56,048 nt of DNA. Source: an uncultured Bacteroidales bacterium. Its GTDB lineage: Bacteria; Bacteroidota; Bacteroidia; Bacteroidales; F082. A program made the translations under genes and the position numbers. The notes beneath the pieces are model-generated. The model was not told the origin of the DNA. It searched no databases and was given only the letters and a program-made list of their open reading frames with translations. Where the stretch lies: contig ONFO01000031.1 in the NCBI GenBank assembly GCA_900317155.1, forward strand, positions 1 to 56,048, in the 5' to 3' direction. Below, one piece after another: positions 33,131-41,233 of this stretch. Each line of letters opens with the position of its first letter. Position 1 is the stretch's first letter.

Positions 33131-33262
33131 ATGAAGCGCACTTATCAACCTTCAAACAGAAAACGTAGAAACAAACACGGTTTCAGAGAGAGAATGTCAA
33201 CGGCTAACGGCCGTAACCGCGCCAAAGGCAGAAAAAAACTTACAGTTTCTGACGAGTATTAA
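33131..33262 (+). CDS. rpmH: Ribosomal protein bL34
   Basis: A 43-codon gene, easily missed because of its size. The product begins [18 protein letters not shown] and continues [17 protein letters not shown], the universal bL34 pattern, and ends SDEY, within the short acidic tail seen in Bacteroidetes. It is a highly basic part of the large ribosomal subunit. It has its own promoter and terminator. It is not next to dnaA or rnpA, unlike in many other phyla. Confidence 0.97.
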   Translation: MKRTYQPSNRKRRNKHGFRERMSTANGRNRAKGRKKLTVSDEY

Positions 33263-33299
33263 TTTTCGGAAGCCGTTATATTTCTCATTTAAGGTAACG

Positions 33300-33337
33300 A
33301 AGGCGACCTCATTAGGGGTTCGCCTTTTGTTGTTTTT
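33300..33337 (+). terminator. Intrinsic terminator after rpmH
   Basis: AAGGCGA (33300-33306) pairs with TCGCCTT (33320-33326), followed by TTGTTGTTTTTC. Confidence 0.75.
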
Positions 33338-33414
33338 CATTGTCACAAACTGCGTCCCGCAGTTTGATCCTAGATAATGTTTTTGAATTGCGAGACGCAA
33401 TTCACGACAATGAA
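33336..33414. repeat. Nested inverted-repeat element after rpmH
   Basis: Outer arms TTCATTGTC (33336-33344) and GACAATGAA (33406-33414) enclose two perfect hairpins: AAACTGC/GCAGTTT (33347-33365) and GAATTGC/GCAATTC (33385-33403). Its right arm encodes the last codons and stop of the reverse-strand methyltransferase. The layout, outer arms plus two hairpins, is like that at 18835-18960. Confidence 0.75.
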
Positions 33415-34172
33415 CAACGGTAAATGATTTCCTCTCCTCTACGCGCCAGATGCATCCGCTCACGCTGCTGCTCAGAAATCTCGTAATAAATCCTGTCTTC
33501 CGTCACCACAAAGCCTGCTTTGCGCAGCACTTCAGCATAATCACGGCCAAACTGACGCACATGGTCATATTGACCGAAGAGACGCTCACGCTCCTTGGGG
33601 TCGGTAATGCTTGGATCTTCAAAGGTATCTACATCGGGATTGATAGGGACCAACAAAATAGCCCAACCATTAGGCTTCAGTATGCGCTTGATTTCCGAAA
33701 AAGCCTTGTTTGCATCGCCAACATGTTCCAACACATGGTTGCAGATAACTACATCGTAGGTGCCACTTGGCTGGTCGATGGCAGTGACATCCAAATGCAG
33801 GTCGGCAATGGGCGAATCAAGATCAGCTGTGGTATAATCGAGATTCTTCAAAGCGCGGAAACGCTTCAAAAACGGCTGCTCGGGTGCAAAATGCAACACT
33901 TTGAGGGGCGCAGTGAAGAAATCCGTCTTCTCTTTCAGATAGAGCCAAAGCAAACGATGCCTTTCAAGAGACAAGCATTTAGGACATAAACGATTATCCA
34001 TCGCCTTCCCATAGCCATAGGGCAAAAACTTGCGAAAATGGCCGCCACAAATAGGGCATTCCACCTTGTTACCAAGATAAAACGGGCGAACCAACAAACT
34101 AAAGAGGTAACTCAACTTGATGAGCCATTGACGGGGAAAAACCTTGGTGAAAAAGGATATCAGTTTTTTCAT
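33402..34172 (-). CDS. SAM-dependent methyltransferase with N-terminal zinc ribbon
   Basis: A 256-residue protein. Two CxxC pairs (VECPICGG and RLCPKCLS, about 39-69) form a likely zinc ribbon, followed by a Methyltransf_11-type domain (VLHFAPEQPF, DYTTADLDSPIADLHLDVTAIDQPSGTYDVVICNHVLEHV). Similar proteins occur in surface polysaccharide loci, where they methylate sugars; the substrate is not known here. Start at ATG 34172. Divergent from a family 2 glycosyltransferase (70 bp between starts). Its 3' end overlaps the inverted-repeat element. Confidence 0.85.
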   Translation of the reverse strand: MKKLISFFTKVFPRQWLIKLSYLFSLLVRPFYLGNKVECPICGGHFRKFLPYGYGKAMDNRLCPKCLSLERHRLLWLYLKEKTDFFTAPLKVLHFAPEQPFLKRFRALKNLDYTTADLDSPIADLHLDVTAIDQPSGTYDVVICNHVLEHVGDANKAFSEIKRILKPNGWAILLVPINPDVDTFEDPSITDPKERERLFGQYDHVRQFGRDYAEVLRKAGFVVTEDRIYYEISEQQRERMHLARRGEEIIYRCSLS

Positions 34173-34219
34173 TTTCAGATAATCGCAGATTGATAGCGCA
34201 AAAATAAGGAAAGAATCCC

Positions 34220-34227
34220 TATCTTTG
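34220..34227 (+). promoter_or_regulatory. -7 promoter element of GT2 gene
   Basis: TATCTTTG, 15 bp before the ATG at 34243. Confidence 0.6.
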
Positions 34228-34242
34228 CAAAAAATATTGAAA

Positions 34243-35223
34243 ATGCAGTTTTCAATCATCATACCTGTCTACAATCGGCCTCAGGAAATCGACGAATTGC
34301 TGGAGAGCCTTTGTCACCAGACTTTCAAGGATTTTGAGGTCGTTGTGGTGGAAGACGGTTCCAGGGAAAAGTGCGACTTGGTTTGTGACAGATACCGTGA
34401 CCGGTTGTCGGTGAGCTACCACTTCAAACCTAATTCAGGTCCTGGCCCTTCACGCAATTACGGCGCCGAGCGCAGCCAAGGCGAGTATCTCATCATTTTG
34501 GACTCAGACGTCATCGTTCCTGAAAACTACTTGGCTATTGTCAAGGAGGAGCTAGACAGGGAACCCTGCGATGCCTTTGGCGGTCCTGACCGTGCGCATC
34601 CTTCGTTTACGCCCATACAGAAGGCCATCAACTATGCGATGACCTCGTTTTTCACCACGGGCGGTATACGCGGCGGCAAGAGGAAGATGGACAAGTTTTA
34701 TCCCCGCAGTTTTAATTTGGGTATAAAAAAAAGTGTCTACGAAGCCTTGGGAGGCTTTGCTCCTATGCGTTATGGAGAAGATATCGACTTGAGTACCAGA
34801 ATTTTCAAAAATGGATACAGTTGCCGACTTTTCCCTGAGGCTTTCGTCTACCACAAACGGCGTGTCAAATTCAGTTCGTTCTTCCGTCAGGTGAAGCATT
34901 CGGGTGAGGCTCGAGTGGTGTTGAAGAACAAATATCCCGACACCTTCAAACTCGTACACCTTCTACCCTCAGCTTTTGTGGTCGGCAACCTGCTTTTGGT
35001 CATGCTGGGCATTTTCCACCATTGGCTCTGGTTCGCTCCTATCCTATTTTATGCACTGGCAATCTTCATTGACTCTCTAGCCAAAAACAAGAGCTTGGAA
35101 GTTGCCTTGCTCAGCATTCCAGCTGCCTATTGCCAACTATTCGGTTACGGATTAGGGTTTCTTGGAGCTGCATGGAGAGACATTTTGAGCAAAAAACAGC
35201 CTTCGCAAAAGGAAAAATCGTAA
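34243..35223 (+). CDS. Family 2 glycosyltransferase
   Basis: A 326-residue GT-A enzyme. N-terminal SIIIPVYNRPQEIDELLESL, the DxD motif in IILDSDVIVP, the acceptor-side GGFAPMRYGEDIDLSTR (ED motif), and two or three C-terminal hydrophobic segments (FVVGNLLLVMLGIFHH..., ILFYALAIFID, LSIPAAYCQLFGYGLGFLG) that place it at the inner membrane. It probably adds a sugar to a lipid-linked or surface glycan. It is the first of a row of four genes read in the same direction. Confidence 0.9.
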   Translation: MQFSIIIPVYNRPQEIDELLESLCHQTFKDFEVVVVEDGSREKCDLVCDRYRDRLSVSYHFKPNSGPGPSRNYGAERSQGEYLIILDSDVIVPENYLAIVKEELDREPCDAFGGPDRAHPSFTPIQKAINYAMTSFFTTGGIRGGKRKMDKFYPRSFNLGIKKSVYEALGGFAPMRYGEDIDLSTRIFKNGYSCRLFPEAFVYHKRRVKFSSFFRQVKHSGEARVVLKNKYPDTFKLVHLLPSAFVVGNLLLVMLGIFHHWLWFAPILFYALAIFIDSLAKNKSLEVALLSIPAAYCQLFGYGLGFLGAAWRDILSKKQPSQKEKS

Positions 35224-35250
35224 TTTCGCAGCACCTTATAAAATAAGAAC

Positions 35251-35466
35251 ATGGGAGCCTTTTTAAGAATATTACTCACCGTCGTATTGTTTTTCTATGC
35301 ATTTAGCATGCTTATCAAGCTGATATTCAGGAGAAAGATGCGAAAGCTAGAGAAACAGATGAATCAATATGCACAAGAAGAGACTAAGAGTTCCACCAAT
35401 GAAACTAAGAAACCCCATGTAGACCCAAACATCGGAGAATACACTGATTACGAAGAGATTAAATAG
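35251..35466 (+). CDS. DUF4834 family small membrane protein
   Basis: 71 residues: one N-terminal membrane helix (about 5-26, LRILLTVVLFFYAFSMLIKLIF), a basic stretch (RRKMRKLEKQ), and an acidic tail ending EYTDYEEIK. This matches DUF4834, found next to yfhO in many Bacteroidetes. Unknown function. 27 bp after the glycosyltransferase and 15 bp before yfhO, so cotranscribed. Confidence 0.85.
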   Translation: MGAFLRILLTVVLFFYAFSMLIKLIFRRKMRKLEKQMNQYAQEETKSSTNETKKPHVDPNIGEYTDYEEIK

Positions 35467-35481
35467 AAACAACACATAACA

Positions 35482-38001
35482 ATGAAGAATAGCTTTTTCC
35501 AGAAGAACAAAAACATCCTCAGCATCGTAGCCGCAATTATCGCATTCGCGGTTATTACGCTGGTTTACTTTAGTCCGGTTTTGCAAGGAAAGCGCATCAA
35601 GCAGCACGACATTGAGATGCACCTTGGCATGTCGCAAGAAATCACTGAATACCGCAATGCCACGGGAGAAGAGACCCTTTGGACTAACGCTCCTTTCGGA
35701 GGCATGCCCGCATGGAACATTTCTGTAGCCCCAAAAGGCAACCTCACGAATCCAATCTACAAAGGCCTAAGTTTGGGTTTCCCCCACCCTATCGGCTCCG
35801 TATTCATTTGTATGTTAGGATTTTTCGTCCTATTGCTTGTGCTTGACTGCGGCTTCTGGATTAGTTTTATTGGTGCCATAGCATACGGATTCACATCATA
35901 CCTATTCATCGTGATTGGTGCAGGCCACAATGCCAAAGCCATGGCTATGGCATATATGGCACCGGTTATCGCAGGTGTGTTGCTAGCCTACAAAGGCAAG
36001 TACCTGTGGGGCTGGCTTTTGACCGCCTTCGCCTTAGCTTTTGAGGTGCGCACCAACCATCTACAAATCACCTACTACTTGGCTTTAATTATCGTCATTT
36101 TGGTCATCGCGGAGCTCATCAGCGACATCAAAAACAAACAATTGGGGCATTTCTTCAAGGCCTCCATTGGTTTGGCGATAGCCGCCATCATTGGTGTGCT
36201 CACCTGCTCAACAGCCCTATACGGCAACTATGAGTTTGGCAAAGAAACCACACGTGGCAAACCCGTTCTGACGCGTAACGAAAGCAATCAAACCCAAGGT
36301 CTCGACCGCGACTACATCACGCAATGGAGCTACGGGAAAGGCGAGACATGGAGTCTACTGATTCCTAATGCAAAAGGCGGTGCTTCAGCATATATTGGAA
36401 AACAGAATCCCGCCCTTGAAAAAGCTGATCGCCAATTCCGCGACACCATCGCCCAGCAAAACGCCTATTGGGGCGACCAACCTGGCACCAGCGGTCCCGT
36501 GTATGTGGGTGCCATTGTCGTTTTTCTCTTCGTCTTGGGAGCTCTGACCGTGAAAGGCAACCTGAAATGGGCATTGCTTATCGCCACCTTGCTCTCCATC
36601 CTACTCAGTTGGGGTAAGAACTTCATGGGCTTCACCAACTTCTTCTTGGACTATATTCCTGGTTATGATAAATTTAGAGCTGTTTCCATGACCTTGGTCA
36701 TTGCCGAAGTCACCATGCCATTGTTAGGATTTTTAGGACTTGCCGAGCTGGTGAAAAATCCAGACAGTTTCCAAAAAGACATCAAAAAGTTCTATATTGC
36801 CCTCGGCGTTACTGCAGGCTTTTGCCTGTTGTTCTTCATTGCTCCAAAGGCGTTTTTCAGTTTCCTCAGTCAAGGCGAAGCTGAACAGTTTGCCGCCATG
36901 AGTACAGGCAAGGACGGTGCTCTTTACGCCACCTTTGCCACCCAGCTTGAAAACGTGCGCGTAGCCATCTTCCGCAAAGACGCGCTACGCAGCCTGGTGT
37001 TTATCCTCTTAGCCGCCATTCCGCTATTCCTCTACGGCAAAGGTAAGCTGAAAGGCCAAATTGCCTTCCCCATCCTTGCAGCCTTGGTTTTGATTGACAT
37101 GTACCCCATTGACAAGCGTTATCTCAACAATGACAAATTTGTGAGCAAGCAGAAATATGACAAGCCATTTGTAGCTTCCGCTGCCGACCAATACATCTTG
37201 AACGACAACGACTTAGACTTCCGTGTGGCCGACATCACCAAAGACATGTTCAACGATGCCAGCACCTGCTATTTCCACAAGTCACTCGGCGGTTATTCGG
37301 GAGCCAAGCTACGCCGTTATCAAGATGTTATCACACAATACCTTGGAGGGGAACTCAACCAACTCAGAAGTGCGAAGACAAGCCAAGACATGATGCAATC
37401 CTTAATGCAGCTCAAGGTTCTCAACATGCTGAACACCAAATACATCATCTTCAATCCCAGCTCACAACCCTTCCCCAACCCCAACGCCTTTGGTAACGCT
37501 TGGGTAGTCAACGATATCAATTGGGTTGAAACGCCCAACGAGGAAATTGACGCCATCGCTGCCACAGACCTAAAGCATACCGCCATCCTTCACAAGGATT
37601 TCGCACAACAGATAGGAAATTATAAACTTACTGACAGCGTCGTTCCTGCTATTACGTTGGAAGAATACCAGCCCAACAAACTAACCTATAGGTTTAATTC
37701 GGCCCTTCGACAGACTCAAGGACCGAGTACCGCTGACTATTTAGTGGTTTTCTCCGAGATTTGGACTGAAAAAGGTTGGAAGCTATTTGTTGATGGTCAA
37801 GAGCAGCCTTTACTCAGAGCCAATTATCTCCTGCGTGCCGCCCTCATTCCAAGTGGCGAGCATGAAATCGTGATGGAATATGCACCCAAGGCCTACACTG
37901 TGGGCAACACCGTTGCGTTCGTCAGCTCACTCCTTATGATTCTGGGCTTGATTGGCGCACTCTTCTATACCTTCAAACCTAAAAAAGAAAAGGCATCATG
38001 A
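35482..38001 (+). CDS. YfhO family membrane protein
   Basis: An 839-residue polytopic protein with about 13 membrane segments. It has a GT-C-like N-terminal region with an acidic-residue loop (KRIKQHDIEMHLGMSQE), a large periplasmic part (about 560-790) and a final helix (AFVSSLLMILGLIGALFYTF). YfhO proteins are linked to glycosylation of lipoteichoic acid or membrane glycolipids in other bacteria; in Bacteroidetes the role is unknown. Residues about 745-757 (LRQTQGPSTAD) are encoded by a REP-like sequence (37698-37721) found again in the gene at 53405. It overlaps the next glycosyltransferase by 4 bp. Confidence 0.9.
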   Translation: MKNSFFQKNKNILSIVAAIIAFAVITLVYFSPVLQGKRIKQHDIEMHLGMSQEITEYRNATGEETLWTNAPFGGMPAWNISVAPKGNLTNPIYKGLSLGFPHPIGSVFICMLGFFVLLLVLDCGFWISFIGAIAYGFTSYLFIVIGAGHNAKAMAMAYMAPVIAGVLLAYKGKYLWGWLLTAFALAFEVRTNHLQITYYLALIIVILVIAELISDIKNKQLGHFFKASIGLAIAAIIGVLTCSTALYGNYEFGKETTRGKPVLTRNESNQTQGLDRDYITQWSYGKGETWSLLIPNAKGGASAYIGKQNPALEKADRQFRDTIAQQNAYWGDQPGTSGPVYVGAIVVFLFVLGALTVKGNLKWALLIATLLSILLSWGKNFMGFTNFFLDYIPGYDKFRAVSMTLVIAEVTMPLLGFLGLAELVKNPDSFQKDIKKFYIALGVTAGFCLLFFIAPKAFFSFLSQGEAEQFAAMSTGKDGALYATFATQLENVRVAIFRKDALRSLVFILLAAIPLFLYGKGKLKGQIAFPILAALVLIDMYPIDKRYLNNDKFVSKQKYDKPFVASAADQYILNDNDLDFRVADITKDMFNDASTCYFHKSLGGYSGAKLRRYQDVITQYLGGELNQLRSAKTSQDMMQSLMQLKVLNMLNTKYIIFNPSSQPFPNPNAFGNAWVVNDINWVETPNEEIDAIAATDLKHTAILHKDFAQQIGNYKLTDSVVPAITLEEYQPNKLTYRFNSALRQTQGPSTADYLVVFSEIWTEKGWKLFVDGQEQPLLRANYLLRAALIPSGEHEIVMEYAPKAYTVGNTVAFVSSLLMILGLIGALFYTFKPKKEKAS

Positions 38002-39308
38002 AACGCGTTCTGATCATCACTTACTATTGGCCCCCATCGGGTGGCAGCGGCGTTCAACGTTGGCTGAAAATGTCGAAATACCTGCCAGAATTTGGCTGGC
38101 AGCCCGTGATTTACACCACAGAAAACGCTGAATATCCGATTATTGACCCTTCCTTAGAAAAAGACATTGCTCCAAATATTGAAGTCATCAGAAGGCCAAT
38201 CGTTGAACCTTACACTTTGTATAAGAAGTTTCTCGGCATCAGGAAAGAGGAAACGGTGAAAATGGGATTCATTCATGAGAAAGAAAAGAAAAAAGGATGG
38301 AAAGATAATCTCTCTTTATGGATTCGTGGCAATCTCTTCATCCCCGATGCCCGTTGTTGGTGGGTGAAGCCCTCGGTGCGCTATCTGAAAAACTATCTGC
38401 AAGACCATCCTGTAGATGCCATCATCAGCACAGGGCCGCCCCACTCCATGCACCTGATTGCCATGAAATTGAAAAAGGATTTAGGCATTCCATGGATTGC
38501 CGACTTCCGCGACCCCTGGACCGAAATCGACTACTATAACGACCTGCATCTCACCCGTCGGGCCGATCGCAAGCATCACCGCTTGGAACTCGAGGTGTTG
38601 ACACAAGCCGACAAGGTAGTTACGGTGGCGCCCGATGGTGCGAGAAGACTCGGAAGAATAGGCAACAGGAACGTCAGGACAATCTATAATGGCTTTGACC
38701 GTGACGATGATGCACAAACGCCTGTCAGCCTGCCTGATACATTTACCATCACCTATCTTGGCGTGCTCTCCAAAGTCCAAAATCCTAACAACCTCTGGCA
38801 AGCCATGGCTGAGCTCATCAAGGAAGATAGCGGTTTTGACAAGAACTTAAAAATCAACATGATTGGTCAGATTGACAGCACCGTGGTGAGCAGCATCGAC
38901 GAAAACGGCTTGACACAACATGTCAACTATTCTCCTTGTATTCCGCATGACCAAGTATCGGCAGCACATCGCAGCTCCACACTGCTGTTGCTCTTGCTCA
39001 TGCCTGACAGTGAACCCCGCGCCAAAGGCCTGGTCACAGGTAAGCTATTCGAATACATGGCCTCGGGTCGTCCCATCCTCTGCATCGGTCCTGAAAATGG
39101 CGATGCGGCAAGAATCCTTAGGGAAACCGGTGCAGGCCAGACCGTCAGCTTTGGGGATAAAGAGAAGATTAAAATGACGCTAAAAAACCTCTATCAGAAG
39201 TATCTCGACCATAACCTGACCAACAACACAAGCACAGCGGTTGAGCAGTATTCGAGGAAAACTATGGCAGGAGACTATGCAAGGCTTCTAGGCCAAGCCC
39301 TCATATAG
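37998..39308 (+). CDS. Family 4 glycosyltransferase
   Basis: A 436-residue GT-B enzyme. The N-terminal opening is LIITYYWPPSGGSGVQRWLKMSKYLPE, followed by IISTGPPHSMHLIAMKL and IPWIADFRDPWTE; the C-terminal half has TITYLGVLSKVQNPNNLWQAM and GLVTGKLFEYMASGRPILCIGPENGDAARIL with the donor-binding Glu. It is coupled to yfhO (ATGA overlap). Its last 21 bp overlap the convergent glycosyltransferase gene. Likely part of surface glycan synthesis. Confidence 0.88.
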   Translation: MKRVLIITYYWPPSGGSGVQRWLKMSKYLPEFGWQPVIYTTENAEYPIIDPSLEKDIAPNIEVIRRPIVEPYTLYKKFLGIRKEETVKMGFIHEKEKKKGWKDNLSLWIRGNLFIPDARCWWVKPSVRYLKNYLQDHPVDAIISTGPPHSMHLIAMKLKKDLGIPWIADFRDPWTEIDYYNDLHLTRRADRKHHRLELEVLTQADKVVTVAPDGARRLGRIGNRNVRTIYNGFDRDDDAQTPVSLPDTFTITYLGVLSKVQNPNNLWQAMAELIKEDSGFDKNLKINMIGQIDSTVVSSIDENGLTQHVNYSPCIPHDQVSAAHRSSTLLLLLLMPDSEPRAKGLVTGKLFEYMASGRPILCIGPENGDAARILRETGAGQTVSFGDKEKIKMTLKNLYQKYLDHNLTNNTSTAVEQYSRKTMAGDYARLLGQALI

Positions 39309-40460
39309 TCCGACCAACTTAGCCCCATCCACTTTCCAGTTGTACTTGTCAATCACCGCTTGACGGCCATGCAGGACATAGTTGTTTAACTGTTCAGGAT
39401 GCGAATAGAGCCTTGCAACGATTTCGGCCAACTCTTCAGGATGGTCAAAACGATAACTTTCCCCACCTCTTGTTTCGTTTACGATACGAACCAAAGGGTC
39501 GCAATTTGAAACAATCATCGGGATTCCGGCATACAAATATTGGAAAATCTTATGCGGTATCGTATTATCAGTGTGGCCTGACTTCACATGCGGAATCAGG
39601 GCTACATTGGCAGCTTCGTAGATGTCACAAATCTGGGTGTAGTGCTTGAAACCATGAACCGTTACATTATCTTGAACCCGTAATTCATTGATAAGTCGTC
39701 TAATATCACCAAGATAGCTCCCATCGCCTACCAAATCAAAATGCACCTCAACACCTTTTTTCTTCAACAAAGAAATGGCTTGGATCACATATTGAATGCC
39801 ACGATGGTAATTGATTCCCCCCACATAAAGCATCCTGAATTTGTCCGTCTTGAACTCTTTCCTCTCAATAGGATCAAACTGGTCAAGATTCAAAGTGTTT
39901 GACACCACTTTCACCTTTTCGGGCTCAACACCTAAACCACAAACGCGTGCTTTTGCTTCATCGACAACGACTATGACTTTATCGGCCAAACCACACATTT
40001 CCCTCTCATACCTCACCCATTGGTCATTGGATGACAACAACTTGCCGAGGAAAGTATTCGTATGTTTCGAGAGTTGCAACAGCACAGGCCAGTTTTCATG
40101 TAAATCTAGGACAAAATGTACTCCATATTTGCATTTTGCCTCATAACCCACCTTGGCCAATGGCAAATCATGCACATGAACCACATCATATTTCTCATTA
40201 GCGAAAAGCACATCGACAATGCTGCGCCAATAGTTGAAATAAAACGGAAATTTCAGCACGCCAACGCTCGCCTTATACATGAATTTTGAGATTGGATTGC
40301 GGCATATCGTACAATAATGCGTTTTCTCCACGAGCGGTTCCCCCTCTTTGTGGAAACAAGCGATATGAACCTCATGGCCAGCCTCGGCAAGGGATTTTAT
40401 TTCATTCTCGACACGCGTGTCGGGAGGAAACACGTGGTCTAACAGCATCAATACTTTCAT
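39288..40460 (-). CDS. Family 4 glycosyltransferase
   Basis: A 390-residue GT-B enzyme. N-terminus KVLMLLDHVFPPDTRVENEIKSLAEAGHEVHI, then YDVVHVHDLPLAKVG, VLDLHENWPVL; C-terminal FRMLYVGGINYHRGIQYVIQAI, VGDGSYLGDIRRL, and TIPHKIFQYLYAGIPMIVSNCDPL. Start at ATG 40460 (MKVLML); an earlier ATG at 40481 adds a basic tail and is less likely. Stands alone on this strand in the polysaccharide region. Confidence 0.87.
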   Translation of the reverse strand: MKVLMLLDHVFPPDTRVENEIKSLAEAGHEVHIACFHKEGEPLVEKTHYCTICRNPISKFMYKASVGVLKFPFYFNYWRSIVDVLFANEKYDVVHVHDLPLAKVGYEAKCKYGVHFVLDLHENWPVLLQLSKHTNTFLGKLLSSNDQWVRYEREMCGLADKVIVVVDEAKARVCGLGVEPEKVKVVSNTLNLDQFDPIERKEFKTDKFRMLYVGGINYHRGIQYVIQAISLLKKKGVEVHFDLVGDGSYLGDIRRLINELRVQDNVTVHGFKHYTQICDIYEAANVALIPHVKSGHTDNTIPHKIFQYLYAGIPMIVSNCDPLVRIVNETRGGESYRFDHPEELAEIVARLYSHPEQLNNYVLHGRQAVIDKYNWKVDGAKLVGLYEGLA

Positions 40461-40521
40461 ACGGTCTTTTTTTGCTTGCAAAGCTACTAAAAAAACCGTT
40501 CACAAAAGGAAACTTGTTCGG

Positions 40522-40552
40522 TTTGATGCTAATAAAAAAAATCCTACTTTTG
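40522..40552 (+). promoter_or_regulatory. Complete Bacteroidetes promoter of the secreted FISUMP-like pair
   Basis: TTTG at 40522-40525 (-33 box) and TACTTTTG at 40545-40552 (-7 box) are 19 bp apart, the expected spacing. The leader to the ATG at 40587 is about 30 bases. Confidence 0.7.
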
Positions 40553-40586
40553 CACATTGAAACGGGAAAAACAAATTCTATTCGCC

Positions 40587-41222
40587 ATGAGAAAAAACAT
40601 ATTGCTTACAGTCTTTGCCGTCCTCTCTATTATTGGTTTCGGACAGAATGCCCGCATCGGCGACATCCTTTGTGTGCAAGGAGCCGACACCATCATTGTA
40701 CATCCCGAGAACTATAACGGAGGTGGCATTGGCGTGGTCTTCTACGTCGATGAGACCGGTCATCACGGTTGGGTGTTACACCCTGACATACAAGCCCAGC
40801 AAATACAATGGTCATACGTCAACGAACTTCCCTGGGGCCTGACTGGTTGGAATTCCCAACGCGAAGCCATCTACGACCTTGACGGCTACGACAACACAGA
40901 GTTCTTGCGATTGGCATCACAAAATGACCATTCAAAGTATCCGGGTGCCTGGGCTGTAGATTTCGAGCATGGCTGGTATTGGCCTTCCATCGGGCAGCTC
41001 AACATCCTATACGGCAGTGCACCCATCATCAACAATTCCCTCAAGCTGCTTGAAGGTGCACAAATACAAGGCAAATGGTTCTACTGGTCTTCATCAGTAT
41101 ACGGTTTCAACAACGACTGCGCCCTTTATTTGGGAAGTGACGGCCGATTAGGTGCCATTGTCAAAAGCAGAACGGATTTAGGAGATATCCCCATGAGTAT
41201 CCGCAGTATCAGAAACTTCTAA
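40587..41222 (+). CDS. Secreted FISUMP/DUF1566-like protein
   Basis: A 211-residue protein with a signal peptide (about 1-19, ending IIGFG). The body has GVVFYVDETGHHGWVLHPD, YDLDGYDNTEFLRLAS, AVDFEHGWYWPSIGQLNIL, FYWSSSVYGFNNDCALYLG and a final SIRSIRNF. This is the C-type-lectin-like layout also seen in the first domain of the next gene's product, so the two are paralogues. No sorting domain is present; it is probably periplasmic. Start at ATG 40587; the frame upstream has no signal-peptide character. Confidence 0.75.
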   Translation: MRKNILLTVFAVLSIIGFGQNARIGDILCVQGADTIIVHPENYNGGGIGVVFYVDETGHHGWVLHPDIQAQQIQWSYVNELPWGLTGWNSQREAIYDLDGYDNTEFLRLASQNDHSKYPGAWAVDFEHGWYWPSIGQLNILYGSAPIINNSLKLLEGAQIQGKWFYWSSSVYGFNNDCALYLGSDGRLGAIVKSRTDLGDIPMSIRSIRNF

Positions 41223-41233
41223 AACATCAAGCC

